A DNA stretch of 64,000 bases from contig JBCCOV010000004.1 of the NCBI GenBank assembly GCA_039039985.1, positions 11,276 to 75,275 of the forward strand, given 5' to 3'. Of the stretch, positions 42,779 to 50,219 are shown in pieces. Both the position numbers and the translations under genes were made by a program. Under the pieces are notes generated by a model, which made no database searches, was not told where the DNA came from, and worked only from the letters and a program-made list of their open reading frames with translations. The stretch is from JBCBWG01 sp039039985. Lineage in GTDB: Bacteria > Pseudomonadota > Alphaproteobacteria > Rhizobiales > Hyphomicrobiaceae. Numbering within the stretch: position 1 is the stretch's first letter; the number at the start of each line of letters is the position of its first letter.

Positions 42779-44097
42779 TTATCGGTATTGGGTTCAGCGA
42801 TCCGTTTCTGGTCGGTCTGATTGGTCTTGGGATCCTCTTCGTCCTGGTCGTGCTTGGCGTGCGTGTTGTGATTGCGGCGTCACTCGTCGGCTTGGTCGGT
42901 CTGGTCGAACTCCTCGGTTGGGGGCCGGCTGCCGGGATCGTTGGGACCATCCCGCATTCGAAGTCGTCGGCCTACGCGTTGAGCGTGCTGCCGATGTTCA
43001 TTTTCATTGGTTTTCTGGCGTTCCACGCCGGGATGACGCGCGATCTCTTCGAAGCCGCGCGCAAGTGGATCGGGTGGGTGCCCGGCGGGCTTGCCGTTGC
43101 GACCGTTTTTGCGACTGCGGGCTTTGCAGCCGTGTCGGGGGCATCGACGGCCACGGCGGCCGTCTTCTCGCGCGTCGCGATACCGGAAATGCTGCGTTAC
43201 GGCTATGACCGTCGGCTCGCTGCAGGTGTCGTGGCGGCAGGTGGGACGCTGGCTTCGCTCATTCCACCATCCGCCGTCCTCGTGATCTACGCGATCATCG
43301 TGGAGGAATCGGTTGGGCGATTGCTGCTTGCGGGGTTCTTGCCGGGTCTCGTATCGGCCCTGATTTACGCGGCAATCATCATCATCTGGTCGCGGTTCTA
43401 TACCGATATCGGTCCGCCGGTCAGTGGGTTTTCGTGGCGGGAGCGCTTTGAAACACTGCCGGGCCTGATCCCGATTCTGGCCGTCGTCACGATCATTATC
43501 TCCGCGATTACGTATGGATGGGCTACGCCGACGGAAGCGGGGGCGCTCGGCGCCGCTGTCGTGTTCTCCATTGCGCTGCTCAAGGGCACGAACTTCAAGA
43601 CCATCCGCGGCGCACTCATGGAGTCGGCCAAGCTGACTGTCATGATCTTCTCGTTGATTTGGGGTGTCTTGATATTCGTACGCTTTCTCGGGTTCTCGGG
43701 TCTGCCGGAAGCGTTCACGTTGTGGATCACGCAGCTCGACGCCGACCCCATGGTGATCATGATTTGCATCCTCATCGCCTATGCGATCCTAGGGATGTTC
43801 ATGGACGCAATCGGTATGTTGCTGCTGACGCTACCGGTTGTTTATCCGGCCGTGATTGCGCTTGGCTTTGATTCCGTGTGGTTCGGCATCATTGTGGTTA
43901 AGATGGCAGAGGTCTGTCTGATTACGCCGCCGATCGGGCTGAACTGCTTTGTCGTGAACGGGGTGCGGCCGGATATTCCGCTGACCGATGTGTTCCGCGG
44001 CATTACGTTGTTCTTCGTAGCGGATGTGATCACGATCGCGGTTCTCCTGGCGTTTCCTGAGATCGTGACCTGGCTTCCCAATCTCGTTCGCGGCTGA
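42775..44097 (+). CDS. TRAP transporter large permease, DctM family (system 1)
   Basis: A 440-residue membrane protein with about 12 helices, the sodium-coupled transport subunit. Family features include MFIFIGFLAFHAGMTRDLFEAARKW near residue 75, AAVSGASTATAAVFSRVAIPEM, GGTLASLIPPSAVLVIYAI and a late LITPPIGLNCFVVNGV. It overlaps dctQ by four bases and is followed 51 bp later by the HbpS/GlcG-type gene. Confidence 0.92.
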   Translation: MIIGIGFSDPFLVGLIGLGILFVLVVLGVRVVIAASLVGLVGLVELLGWGPAAGIVGTIPHSKSSAYALSVLPMFIFIGFLAFHAGMTRDLFEAARKWIGWVPGGLAVATVFATAGFAAVSGASTATAAVFSRVAIPEMLRYGYDRRLAAGVVAAGGTLASLIPPSAVLVIYAIIVEESVGRLLLAGFLPGLVSALIYAAIIIIWSRFYTDIGPPVSGFSWRERFETLPGLIPILAVVTIIISAITYGWATPTEAGALGAAVVFSIALLKGTNFKTIRGALMESAKLTVMIFSLIWGVLIFVRFLGFSGLPEAFTLWITQLDADPMVIMICILIAYAILGMFMDAIGMLLLTLPVVYPAVIALGFDSVWFGIIVVKMAEVCLITPPIGLNCFVVNGVRPDIPLTDVFRGITLFFVADVITIAVLLAFPEIVTWLPNLVRG

Positions 44098-44148
44098 TGC
44101 GGCCTTTCTGATGGCCCCCGAAGTCGAAGCTCTAAACCGAGGCATGTC

Positions 44149-44637
44149 ATGAAACTCAAGAGCACGTTGCCACTGAACAAAGCGGCCGAGATCGTCGATC
44201 AAGCGCTGATTGCCGGGCGCGAAGAGGATATGCATCCGCTGACCGTGGTTGTTCTGGATGTCGGCGGCCGGGTGGTTGCGGCAAAGAGCGAGGACGGCTC
44301 GGGCATCCTGCGGTTTGGGATTGCAATGGGTAAGGCCTGGGGCGCGCTCGGCATGGGGATATCAAGCCGCCAGATTCGCGACCGTATGTCGAAGCGGCTC
44401 GGGTTCCAGAACGCACTCGCAGCGGCTTCTGATGGACGCTTCGTTCCTGTGCCCGGCGGCGTGCTTGTTCTGGATGACGAGGGCTACACAATCGGTGCCG
44501 TCGGGATCAGCGGTGATACGTCGGAGAAAGATGAATTCTGCGCAGTTACCGCAATCGGGCTGGCCGGACTGCGCTCCGATCCCGGCGAGGTCGATCCAGG
44601 CTGGAAGAGTTCAAGCCTGTCTGACGCTGATCGCTAA
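44149..44637 (+). CDS. HbpS/GlcG-family (DUF336) protein
   Basis: A 162-residue protein of the haem-binding-protein-like HbpS/GlcG family: LNKAAEIVDQALIAGREEDMHPLTVVVLDVGG at the start, then FVPVPGGVLVLDDEGYTIGAVGISGDTSEKDE. No signal peptide is seen, so it is probably cytoplasmic here. Such genes often sit in carboxylate or aromatic-acid catabolic operons with an undefined role; GlcG is the namesake in the glycolate operon. It ends inside the left arm of the inverted-repeat element at 44635. Confidence 0.85.
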   Translation: MKLKSTLPLNKAAEIVDQALIAGREEDMHPLTVVVLDVGGRVVAAKSEDGSGILRFGIAMGKAWGALGMGISSRQIRDRMSKRLGFQNALAAASDGRFVPVPGGVLVLDDEGYTIGAVGISGDTSEKDEFCAVTAIGLAGLRSDPGEVDPGWKSSSLSDADR

Positions 44638-44787
44638 AGCTTGTCGCATCATATGCGCCTTGCTCTCGTTTGCTTTCGCTCACGGGCTATTCCGGCCTAG
44701 CGGCCGGGCCCTCCGCGTGGGCGGCGCGACGCGCCGGGCCGCATTCGCAGCCTTGATTGTTAATCTGGTTTCGTACGACAAGCTTTA
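44635..44787. mobile_element. 153-bp MITE-like element with perfect 12-bp terminal inverted repeats
   Basis: TAAAGCTTGTCG (44635-44646) and CGACAAGCTTTA (44776-44787) are perfect inverted repeats bounding about 129 bp. The inside is GC-rich and itself structured (CCGGCC-TAG-CGGCCGG). The left arm supplies the TAA stop of the HbpS-type gene. No coding capacity for a transposase is present. It could be a non-autonomous element or an extragenic palindromic repeat; I cannot see a clear target duplication and found no second copy in this window. Confidence 0.45.
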
Positions 44788-44815
44788 AAGTATTTCCAGG
44801 ATAGCCGGAATCGCT

Positions 44816-45466
44816 TCAACCGAGATGCGTGTTGAGCGGCGTGTCGAAATGGCGGTGATTGGTTTGAAGGGTGGGCTTGTCGAAATCCTCGGGGTTGAGA
44901 CGCCTCAAGGTCGGGCGTCCGAGGTAGCTGTCCGGCAGAAGCAGGACCCGGACAAACTCTGACACCGAACTTGGGTCTGCTGTTGCCCGGACTGGAGAGT
45001 CGGCGTCTTCAAACCAAGCGTTACCGGGTCGCATCCGGTGCGTCGCGGCGTCGCTTTGAATGTCCAGTGAGCCCATCGTCAGATACCGGATGCCGGGCCC
45101 CGGATGCACGTGGCGATAGGCCACCGCGCCTGGCGGGAATGTTACGCGGTCCAGTCGCAAGATCGTGCGGCTTGTGCTGCACTGGACCGTTGCCGCGAGG
45201 AGCAGGGATAGGCTGGCGTCTTCTGGCTCCCATGCCGCTGCTGCATCGCGATCAAGCGAAAACACGATCACGGTTGCCGATGCGGAACCTGCGTTGAGGA
45301 TGCAACGCGCCGCGCCACAATCGAGAGCCTCAGCCTGGGAAAGCCGTTGGCCGGCGACATCGACGTGACCATCTTCGACCCAGATTGCCGCGCACAGGTT
45401 CGACGGTGTCGCGGATTGGCCTGGCATCAGGATGAGTTTTTCTGCCCGCAACTGAAGTTCTGTCAT
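44816..45466 (-). CDS. cupin-domain protein
   Basis: A 216-residue protein; the C-terminal half (about 100-190) is a cupin with FPPGAVAYRHVHPGPGIRYLTMGSL and a later PGNAWFEDADSPVRA. The H-x-H and distant Glu/Asp of the first motif suggest a metal site. The N-terminal half (about 1-95) looks like a degenerate second cupin. Function is unknown; it may be an enzyme or sensor in organic-acid catabolism. It is divergent from the GntR gene at 45840. Confidence 0.7.
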   Translation of the reverse strand: MTELQLRAEKLILMPGQSATPSNLCAAIWVEDGHVDVAGQRLSQAEALDCGAARCILNAGSASATVIVFSLDRDAAAAWEPEDASLSLLLAATVQCSTSRTILRLDRVTFPPGAVAYRHVHPGPGIRYLTMGSLDIQSDAATHRMRPGNAWFEDADSPVRATADPSSVSEFVRVLLLPDSYLGRPTLRRLNPEDFDKPTLQTNHRHFDTPLNTHLG

Positions 45467-45839
45467 GTGGAGACCTGTTCCGGTTCGAGCATTTTATTCA
45501 TCAAGCTGAATAGTTGTCTGGGCCTTTTGGCAACTGCCTGTATTGATCTCAAGCTTGAGCAAGCGTACCGATCTGGTTGAATACCGCGCGTCTACCTCCT
45601 TAATACGGTTTCAAGACGCGAACGAGCATTGATGGTGTGTTACGTGCGCCTAGGAGACGGTCCGCAGTTACGGCGGCCATATCGATGCCGCGGGTGGGGG
45701 GATGTGGGATGGTTCCAGCTGAACCTGAAACCCGATAGTGTCGGCGCAAGGGAGGCTTCGCACAGACACGACGAGCGCTGGCGATGAGATGACTTCAGCC
45801 GACAGCCATCGGGAAACGCGAGAAGAATAGGACAGCGAT
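45467..45839. promoter_or_regulatory. intergenic region between the divergent cupin and GntR genes, with a 12-bp palindrome
   Basis: These 373 bp contain CTCAAGCTTGAG (45548-45559), a perfect palindrome that could bind the GntR protein or another regulator. No open frame here is convincing. An AATAGGA sequence precedes the GTG start of the regulator. The CGATATTT-type operator seen elsewhere is absent from this region. Confidence 0.35.
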
Positions 45840-46535
45840 GTGCCTTATCCGTCTACTTTGATCGAGCGTAGCGTAGGTCCCGGAGAGACGTTGACCACGC
45901 GCGTGTACGCGCGCGTTCGTACCGACATCATCAAGGGCAGCCTGAAGCCCAACGCAAAGCTCAAGATCGAGGAGCTTCGGGAGCGCTACAACATCGGGGC
46001 GAGTCCGATCCGCGAAGCCCTGAGCCTCCTGTCGTCAGACGGGCTCGTTGAGCGCATCGATCAGAGAGGCTTCCGCGTCGCGAACATCAGCCGAGACGAG
46101 TTTTCCGATATCTTGCGGGTGCGGTGTTGGCTTGAAGAGCGCGCACTGCGCGAATCGATCGCGAACGGTGACAGTGCCTGGGAAGAAGCGCTGGTTCTTG
46201 TCGGCTACCGGATCGCAAAGGAACCGAGATCAAGCGGTCACGGGACAACGTTTCGCGCCAATGATGGATGGGAAGTGCTCCACAAGGAGCTCCACATGAC
46301 GCTGATTTCCGCGTGCAAGTCACCGATTTTGCTCGAGTACTGTGACCAGCTGTATGATAAGAATGTACGCTATCGGCACGTGGCGTTCCGGGCGCCCAAT
46401 CAGAATCGCGACACCAGCGACGAGCACGAGAACATTATTCAAGCGGCGCTCAGTCGGCAGGCAGATCTCGCCGTCGAACGGTTGATCGCACACTACGAGA
46501 GAACCGGCGCGATCCTGTTCGACGCGCTGGACTGA
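45840..46535 (+). CDS. GntR-family regulator, FCD subfamily (regulator 1)
   Basis: A 231-residue protein from a GTG at 45840. The N-terminal winged helix-turn-helix (about 18-80) reads IKGSLKPNAKLKIEELRERYNIGASPIREALSLLSSDGLVE. The C-terminal FCD all-helical ligand domain shows the usual histidines: LHKELHMTLISAC, DEHENIIQAAL and LIAHYERTG, which commonly hold a metal that binds carboxylate effectors. It lies between TRAP system 1 and the TAXI/fusion-enzyme operon, the two units preceded by the shared 31-bp operator, and is the best candidate for their common regulator. Confidence 0.88.
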   Translation: MPYPSTLIERSVGPGETLTTRVYARVRTDIIKGSLKPNAKLKIEELRERYNIGASPIREALSLLSSDGLVERIDQRGFRVANISRDEFSDILRVRCWLEERALRESIANGDSAWEEALVLVGYRIAKEPRSSGHGTTFRANDGWEVLHKELHMTLISACKSPILLEYCDQLYDKNVRYRHVAFRAPNQNRDTSDEHENIIQAALSRQADLAVERLIAHYERTGAILFDALD

Positions 46536-46582
46536 GCCTTGTCGGCCCAGGGCGCGCCGATCCCATATCTGTTTCCGTTTTG

Positions 46583-47113
46583 CTATTTGATGGCGTCAAC
46601 GAGGACAAAGGCGATAAGACACGGCTCCGTTCCGCGATTTGACCACGCGTGATTTGTCCCCTGTTGGACGACGGTATCGCCAGCCTTGAGCAGGATGTCC
46701 TCGTCGTCCATCAGCATGTAGATTTCACCCGTTAGAATGACCGCGTAATCCACCGAGTCGGTACGGTGCATGAAGGGGTGGCGCGCATTCTCGACAATGT
46801 TGGCTGCCGCACCCATTTCAGCAAATGCGGACTTGCCATCGAGCGTCGCAAGCACGTCCGGGTCCTCTGGATCGAACTGCACGATCCGGAAGATCGAGCC
46901 GTTTTTGGGTGGATGGAGGACAAGCGGGCCGTCAACGGGGTCGTCGTGGCGCTCCATCTGGGCGGGAACCGTATCAACCTGCCAGAGGTTGGTCAGCGTG
47001 ACACCCGGCCGATTTGGGCGTTGGAGAATACAGCTGGCCGTCTCGTCCATGATAACGGTGGCTTTGCCGTCCGCGTCGTGGCCGGTGACGACCCGCCTGA
47101 TGTTGCGCCCCAT
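46583..47113 (-). CDS. cupin-domain protein at the end of the TAXI operon
   Basis: A 176-residue protein with a single C-terminal cupin (about 105-172): HPFMHRTDSVDYAVILTGEIYMLMDDED, then DTVVQQGTNHAWSNRGTEPC. Metal-binding His and Glu are in their expected places. It begins 43 bases after the TAXI permease stop on the same strand and is the last gene of the fusion-enzyme/TAXI run. Possible roles are an isomerase/decarboxylase helper or a small-molecule sensor; sequence does not decide. Confidence 0.78.
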   Translation of the reverse strand: MGRNIRRVVTGHDADGKATVIMDETASCILQRPNRPGVTLTNLWQVDTVPAQMERHDDPVDGPLVLHPPKNGSIFRIVQFDPEDPDVLATLDGKSAFAEMGAAANIVENARHPFMHRTDSVDYAVILTGEIYMLMDDEDILLKAGDTVVQQGTNHAWSNRGTEPCLIAFVLVDAIK

Positions 47114-47156
47114 ATTGCTCTCCTTGATTGCCAGATGTGTACGTTCTCATCGCCCG

Positions 47157-49043
47157 CTAAACGGATGCCGGGTTCGTCGCCGCCTTCGCGCGTCGGTCTG
47201 CGACGACCAGGAGCAGCAACGCAGTTGCGCCGGCCATGTCCGTAACGATCCCCTGATGGAGCAAGGCAATACCAGCCGCGGCAACGAGCGGCCGTCGCAG
47301 CAGTCCAAGCGGTGATCGCAGCTGCCCCACGACGCTGGCGGCGATCGCGAATACGCCGATCAATCCGGAGGCGGCAGCCAATCCGATCTCAAGCCACGTT
47401 CCGTTCATCATGAGCGCCGGGCCGAAGAAAAACATGTATGGCAGGATGTAGCAGGTGATGCCGTACATGAAGGCGGTCCAGCCGACTTTGTTGATATCGG
47501 CCTTGGCGATGCCGGCGGCGACATACGAGGCGAGCGCGACGGGCGGCGTTATGGTCGATACGCAGCCGTAAAAGAAGACGAACATATGCGCTGTGAGAAG
47601 CGGGACGCCGAGTTCGGCAAGGGCCGGGGCCACGACCGTCGCCAGCACGAGGTAAGCCGCCGTTGTCGGCAGCCCCATACCCAGGACGATTGCCGTGATC
47701 ATCGTCAGCGCCAGCGCAATCAGGGTGATGCCACCAGATGTCGATATGATCAGGCTGGAGATTTTTGAGCCCAGCCCGGTGATGCCCAATGTGCCTGCGA
47801 TGATACCCGCGGCGGCACAGGCCGCTGCAATTGGTACAATACTCTTTGCGCCCAGGGTGATTGCGCGGGCCGATTTCACAAGGATGTCCGTCGAGATTCG
47901 CCGCGTCCAAAGTACGTGGCAGACAAGAAGCACAATGATCGAGATGTAGGAGGCCTTGAACGGCGAATAACCGTTCAGCATCAACGCGATCATAGTGATG
48001 AACGGGATGATGTACTGGCCGCCCTTGAGCGTGACCATCAGCAGCGATTCATCGTCCGTCTCGTCTTGTGTGACGGGTTTGATATCGCTTTTGACGGCGC
48101 GGAGGTGCACGACGAACAGGACCGAGGCGAAAAACAAAAGCGCCGGAATGAGAGCGGCCGCCATGATGTTCGTGTACGGCACGCCGATGACCTCGGCCAT
48201 GATAAAGGCCGCGGCGCCCATGACCGGCGGCATGATCTGCCCGCCGGTGGAGACGACGGCTTCGATTGCGCCGGATTCATGGTTCTTGTAGCCTTCCTTC
48301 TTCATCATCGGGATGGTCAGCGTGCCGGTGACGGCGACGTTGCCGGCGGCCGAGCCCGAGATCATTCCGAGGAGCGTGCTGAAGAGCACAGCGGTCTTTG
48401 CGCCCGCAGCCCGCATGCCGCGCGTGATGCGGCTGGCGATTTTGAAGAAGAAGTCGCCGGCGCCGAACTCGCTGAGGAATGCGCCATAGATTGCGAAGAG
48501 GACGATGTAGGTCGCCGACACGCCGATTGGTAGGCCGTAAAGCCCTTGCGATGTCGTCGTCAGAAACTCGGACATGCGGGTGACGGAGTAGCCGCGGCCC
48601 TCAAGCACGCCCGGCAGATAAGGACTGTAGAACGGGTAGGTAAAGAAGACGAGACAAATGACAGCAAGGATCAGTCCGACGCCGCGGCGGGCGGCCTCCA
48701 GCACGAGCAAAAGGATGACCAGACCGACAGTTGCGTCAAGCGGTTCCGTTTCGCCGCCGCTGAAGGCGATGTCCTGCCAGCGACTGAGAATGTAGAGTGA
48801 GCTGCCGATCGCGGCGCCAACCAATAACAAGCTGAAAATGCGATCGAGAATATTGCCCTGCCAGCGTTCGAGCGTGGGCCGCATCATGAACAGCAGCGAC
48901 AGCATCATCAGAAGATGGAAAACCCGAACCTCACGTGTCGAAAGCACAAACAATCCCGACACGTTGAGAAGATGGAACGCACCGATTGTGAACGCGAATG
49001 CGGCAATGACCCATTCGAGGCCGTTGTCAAACTTGCTTTTCAT
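47157..49043 (-). CDS. TAXI-type TRAP transporter fused (DctQM-like) permease
   Basis: A 628-residue protein with about 16-18 membrane helices. The N-terminal four-helix DctQ-like region (about 1-130) is joined to a DctM-like region with SVTRMSEFLTTTSQGLYGLPIG, SRITRGMRAAGAKTAVLFSTLLGMISGSAAGNVAVTG and GQIMPPVMGAAAFIMAEV, the typical TAXI fused-permease signatures. The ATG at 49043 has GGAG seven bases upstream. It works with the TAXI binding protein encoded just upstream. Confidence 0.9.
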   Translation of the reverse strand: MKSKFDNGLEWVIAAFAFTIGAFHLLNVSGLFVLSTREVRVFHLLMMLSLLFMMRPTLERWQGNILDRIFSLLLVGAAIGSSLYILSRWQDIAFSGGETEPLDATVGLVILLLVLEAARRGVGLILAVICLVFFTYPFYSPYLPGVLEGRGYSVTRMSEFLTTTSQGLYGLPIGVSATYIVLFAIYGAFLSEFGAGDFFFKIASRITRGMRAAGAKTAVLFSTLLGMISGSAAGNVAVTGTLTIPMMKKEGYKNHESGAIEAVVSTGGQIMPPVMGAAAFIMAEVIGVPYTNIMAAALIPALLFFASVLFVVHLRAVKSDIKPVTQDETDDESLLMVTLKGGQYIIPFITMIALMLNGYSPFKASYISIIVLLVCHVLWTRRISTDILVKSARAITLGAKSIVPIAAACAAAGIIAGTLGITGLGSKISSLIISTSGGITLIALALTMITAIVLGMGLPTTAAYLVLATVVAPALAELGVPLLTAHMFVFFYGCVSTITPPVALASYVAAGIAKADINKVGWTAFMYGITCYILPYMFFFGPALMMNGTWLEIGLAAASGLIGVFAIAASVVGQLRSPLGLLRRPLVAAAGIALLHQGIVTDMAGATALLLLVVADRRAKAATNPASV

Positions 49044-49133
49044 GTCGGCGCTCCGCATCAACGCACGGGATGGGCGAGCCGGCTTGCGTGCGGCCCGCTC
49101 AACCGATCCGATTCAGATCGGCGATCGTGTGGG

Positions 49134-50069
49134 TTACTTTTTGAAGTAGCGTGCAGCACCCGGATGCAGCGGAATTCTCAAGCTGAGCGAGCGCTCAGGC
49201 ACAATTTGGCGCGCGGACGCGTTAGTTACGCGCAGTTCATCCAGATTGCCGTAGATCGCCTTGGTGATTGCGAACGCGCGGTCGTCGCTCATGTCGGCAT
49301 TCACGATCAGCATGTTGTTGACGCCAAGTGCGATGCCTTCCGACGGGGTCCGGTAGACGTCCCTTTTGACAACGACCTTGTTGTAGTTGGGGTACTTTTT
49401 CAGCGCGGCGGTCATGACGTCGTCGGCGAGGTTGATGAACTTCAGGCCCTTGTTGGCGCGCGCCTGCATAACCGCACCGGCCGGATATCCGCTCAAGGCA
49501 AATGCCGCATCAACGTTGCCGTCTGCCAGTTGGCTGAAGCCGTCGGCATAGGACAGGAAGCTTGGCGTGATGTCTTTAATGGTCATGCCGTGCATGCCGA
49601 GGACCTGGCGCAGGAACGGCAGCGTGCCGCCACCGGCAGGACCAACCGCGACGCGCTTGCCTTTGAGATCCTTGATGCCTTTGATCGCGGAATTCTCGAG
49701 CGTCATGATGTGCAAGATGCTGAAATGGAGGGAGCCGATTGCCCTCAGGTTCATCTTGCCGCCTTTTTTGTACATCGCAGCGCCCTTGTTGGCGAAGACG
49801 GCAAGGTTGTTATTTGTAATGCCGATGTCGACTTCACCTTTGGAGACGAGGCGCGGGTTTTGTACGGAGCCTTGGGTGACGATTGGCACCATCGTCAGGC
49901 CGTCTGCATGCTTGTTGATGAGCGAGGATAGGCCTTGGCCAAGCGGATAGAACGCGCCGCCCTGGCTTGCTGTTCCCATCCGCAGTTCTGCTGCAGGCAC
50001 GCTCGCAGCCGTTGCGGCAACGCCGGCCGCTACAATGAGCGCCGATAATCCTGTTTTGATAAACTTCAT
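49134..50069 (-). CDS. TAXI-family TRAP substrate-binding protein
   Basis: A 311-residue periplasmic protein. The ATG at 50069 follows GGGAGGAGA. The signal peptide is LSALIVAAGVAATAASVPAA. The mature part begins ELRMGTASQGGAFYPLGQGLS and includes GEVDIGITNNN and KGKRVAVGPAGGGTLPFLRQVL, all TAXI hallmarks. It is encoded between the CoA-transferase/decarboxylase fusion and its permease, so malonate or a related diacid is a reasonable ligand, though known TAXI ligands are few. Confidence 0.9.
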   Translation of the reverse strand: MKFIKTGLSALIVAAGVAATAASVPAAELRMGTASQGGAFYPLGQGLSSLINKHADGLTMVPIVTQGSVQNPRLVSKGEVDIGITNNNLAVFANKGAAMYKKGGKMNLRAIGSLHFSILHIMTLENSAIKGIKDLKGKRVAVGPAGGGTLPFLRQVLGMHGMTIKDITPSFLSYADGFSQLADGNVDAAFALSGYPAGAVMQARANKGLKFINLADDVMTAALKKYPNYNKVVVKRDVYRTPSEGIALGVNNMLIVNADMSDDRAFAITKAIYGNLDELRVTNASARQIVPERSLSLRIPLHPGAARYFKK

Positions 50070-50219
50070 GGTCGTGTCTCCTCCCGTGTTAAGCGGCCGG
50101 TTGTTGTGAATGCGTCCGGCTTCGAAAACGATGCAGTGTCTACTTCTTCGATTACGGCTGGATTTGCCCACTCCTCTTTCGTTTCGTCGCGCGTTGTCGA
50201 AGCCTGCTGCGCCTCGCTG

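Noticed and set aside
44249..44788. 179-residue plus-strand frame overlapping the HbpS-type gene
   Set aside because: It is an alternative frame of a well-supported family gene; only its tail, inside the inverted-repeat element, is free of other coding.
48915..49931. 338-residue plus-strand open frame
   Set aside because: It is antisense to the TAXI permease and binding-protein genes, and its product has no family-like motif.
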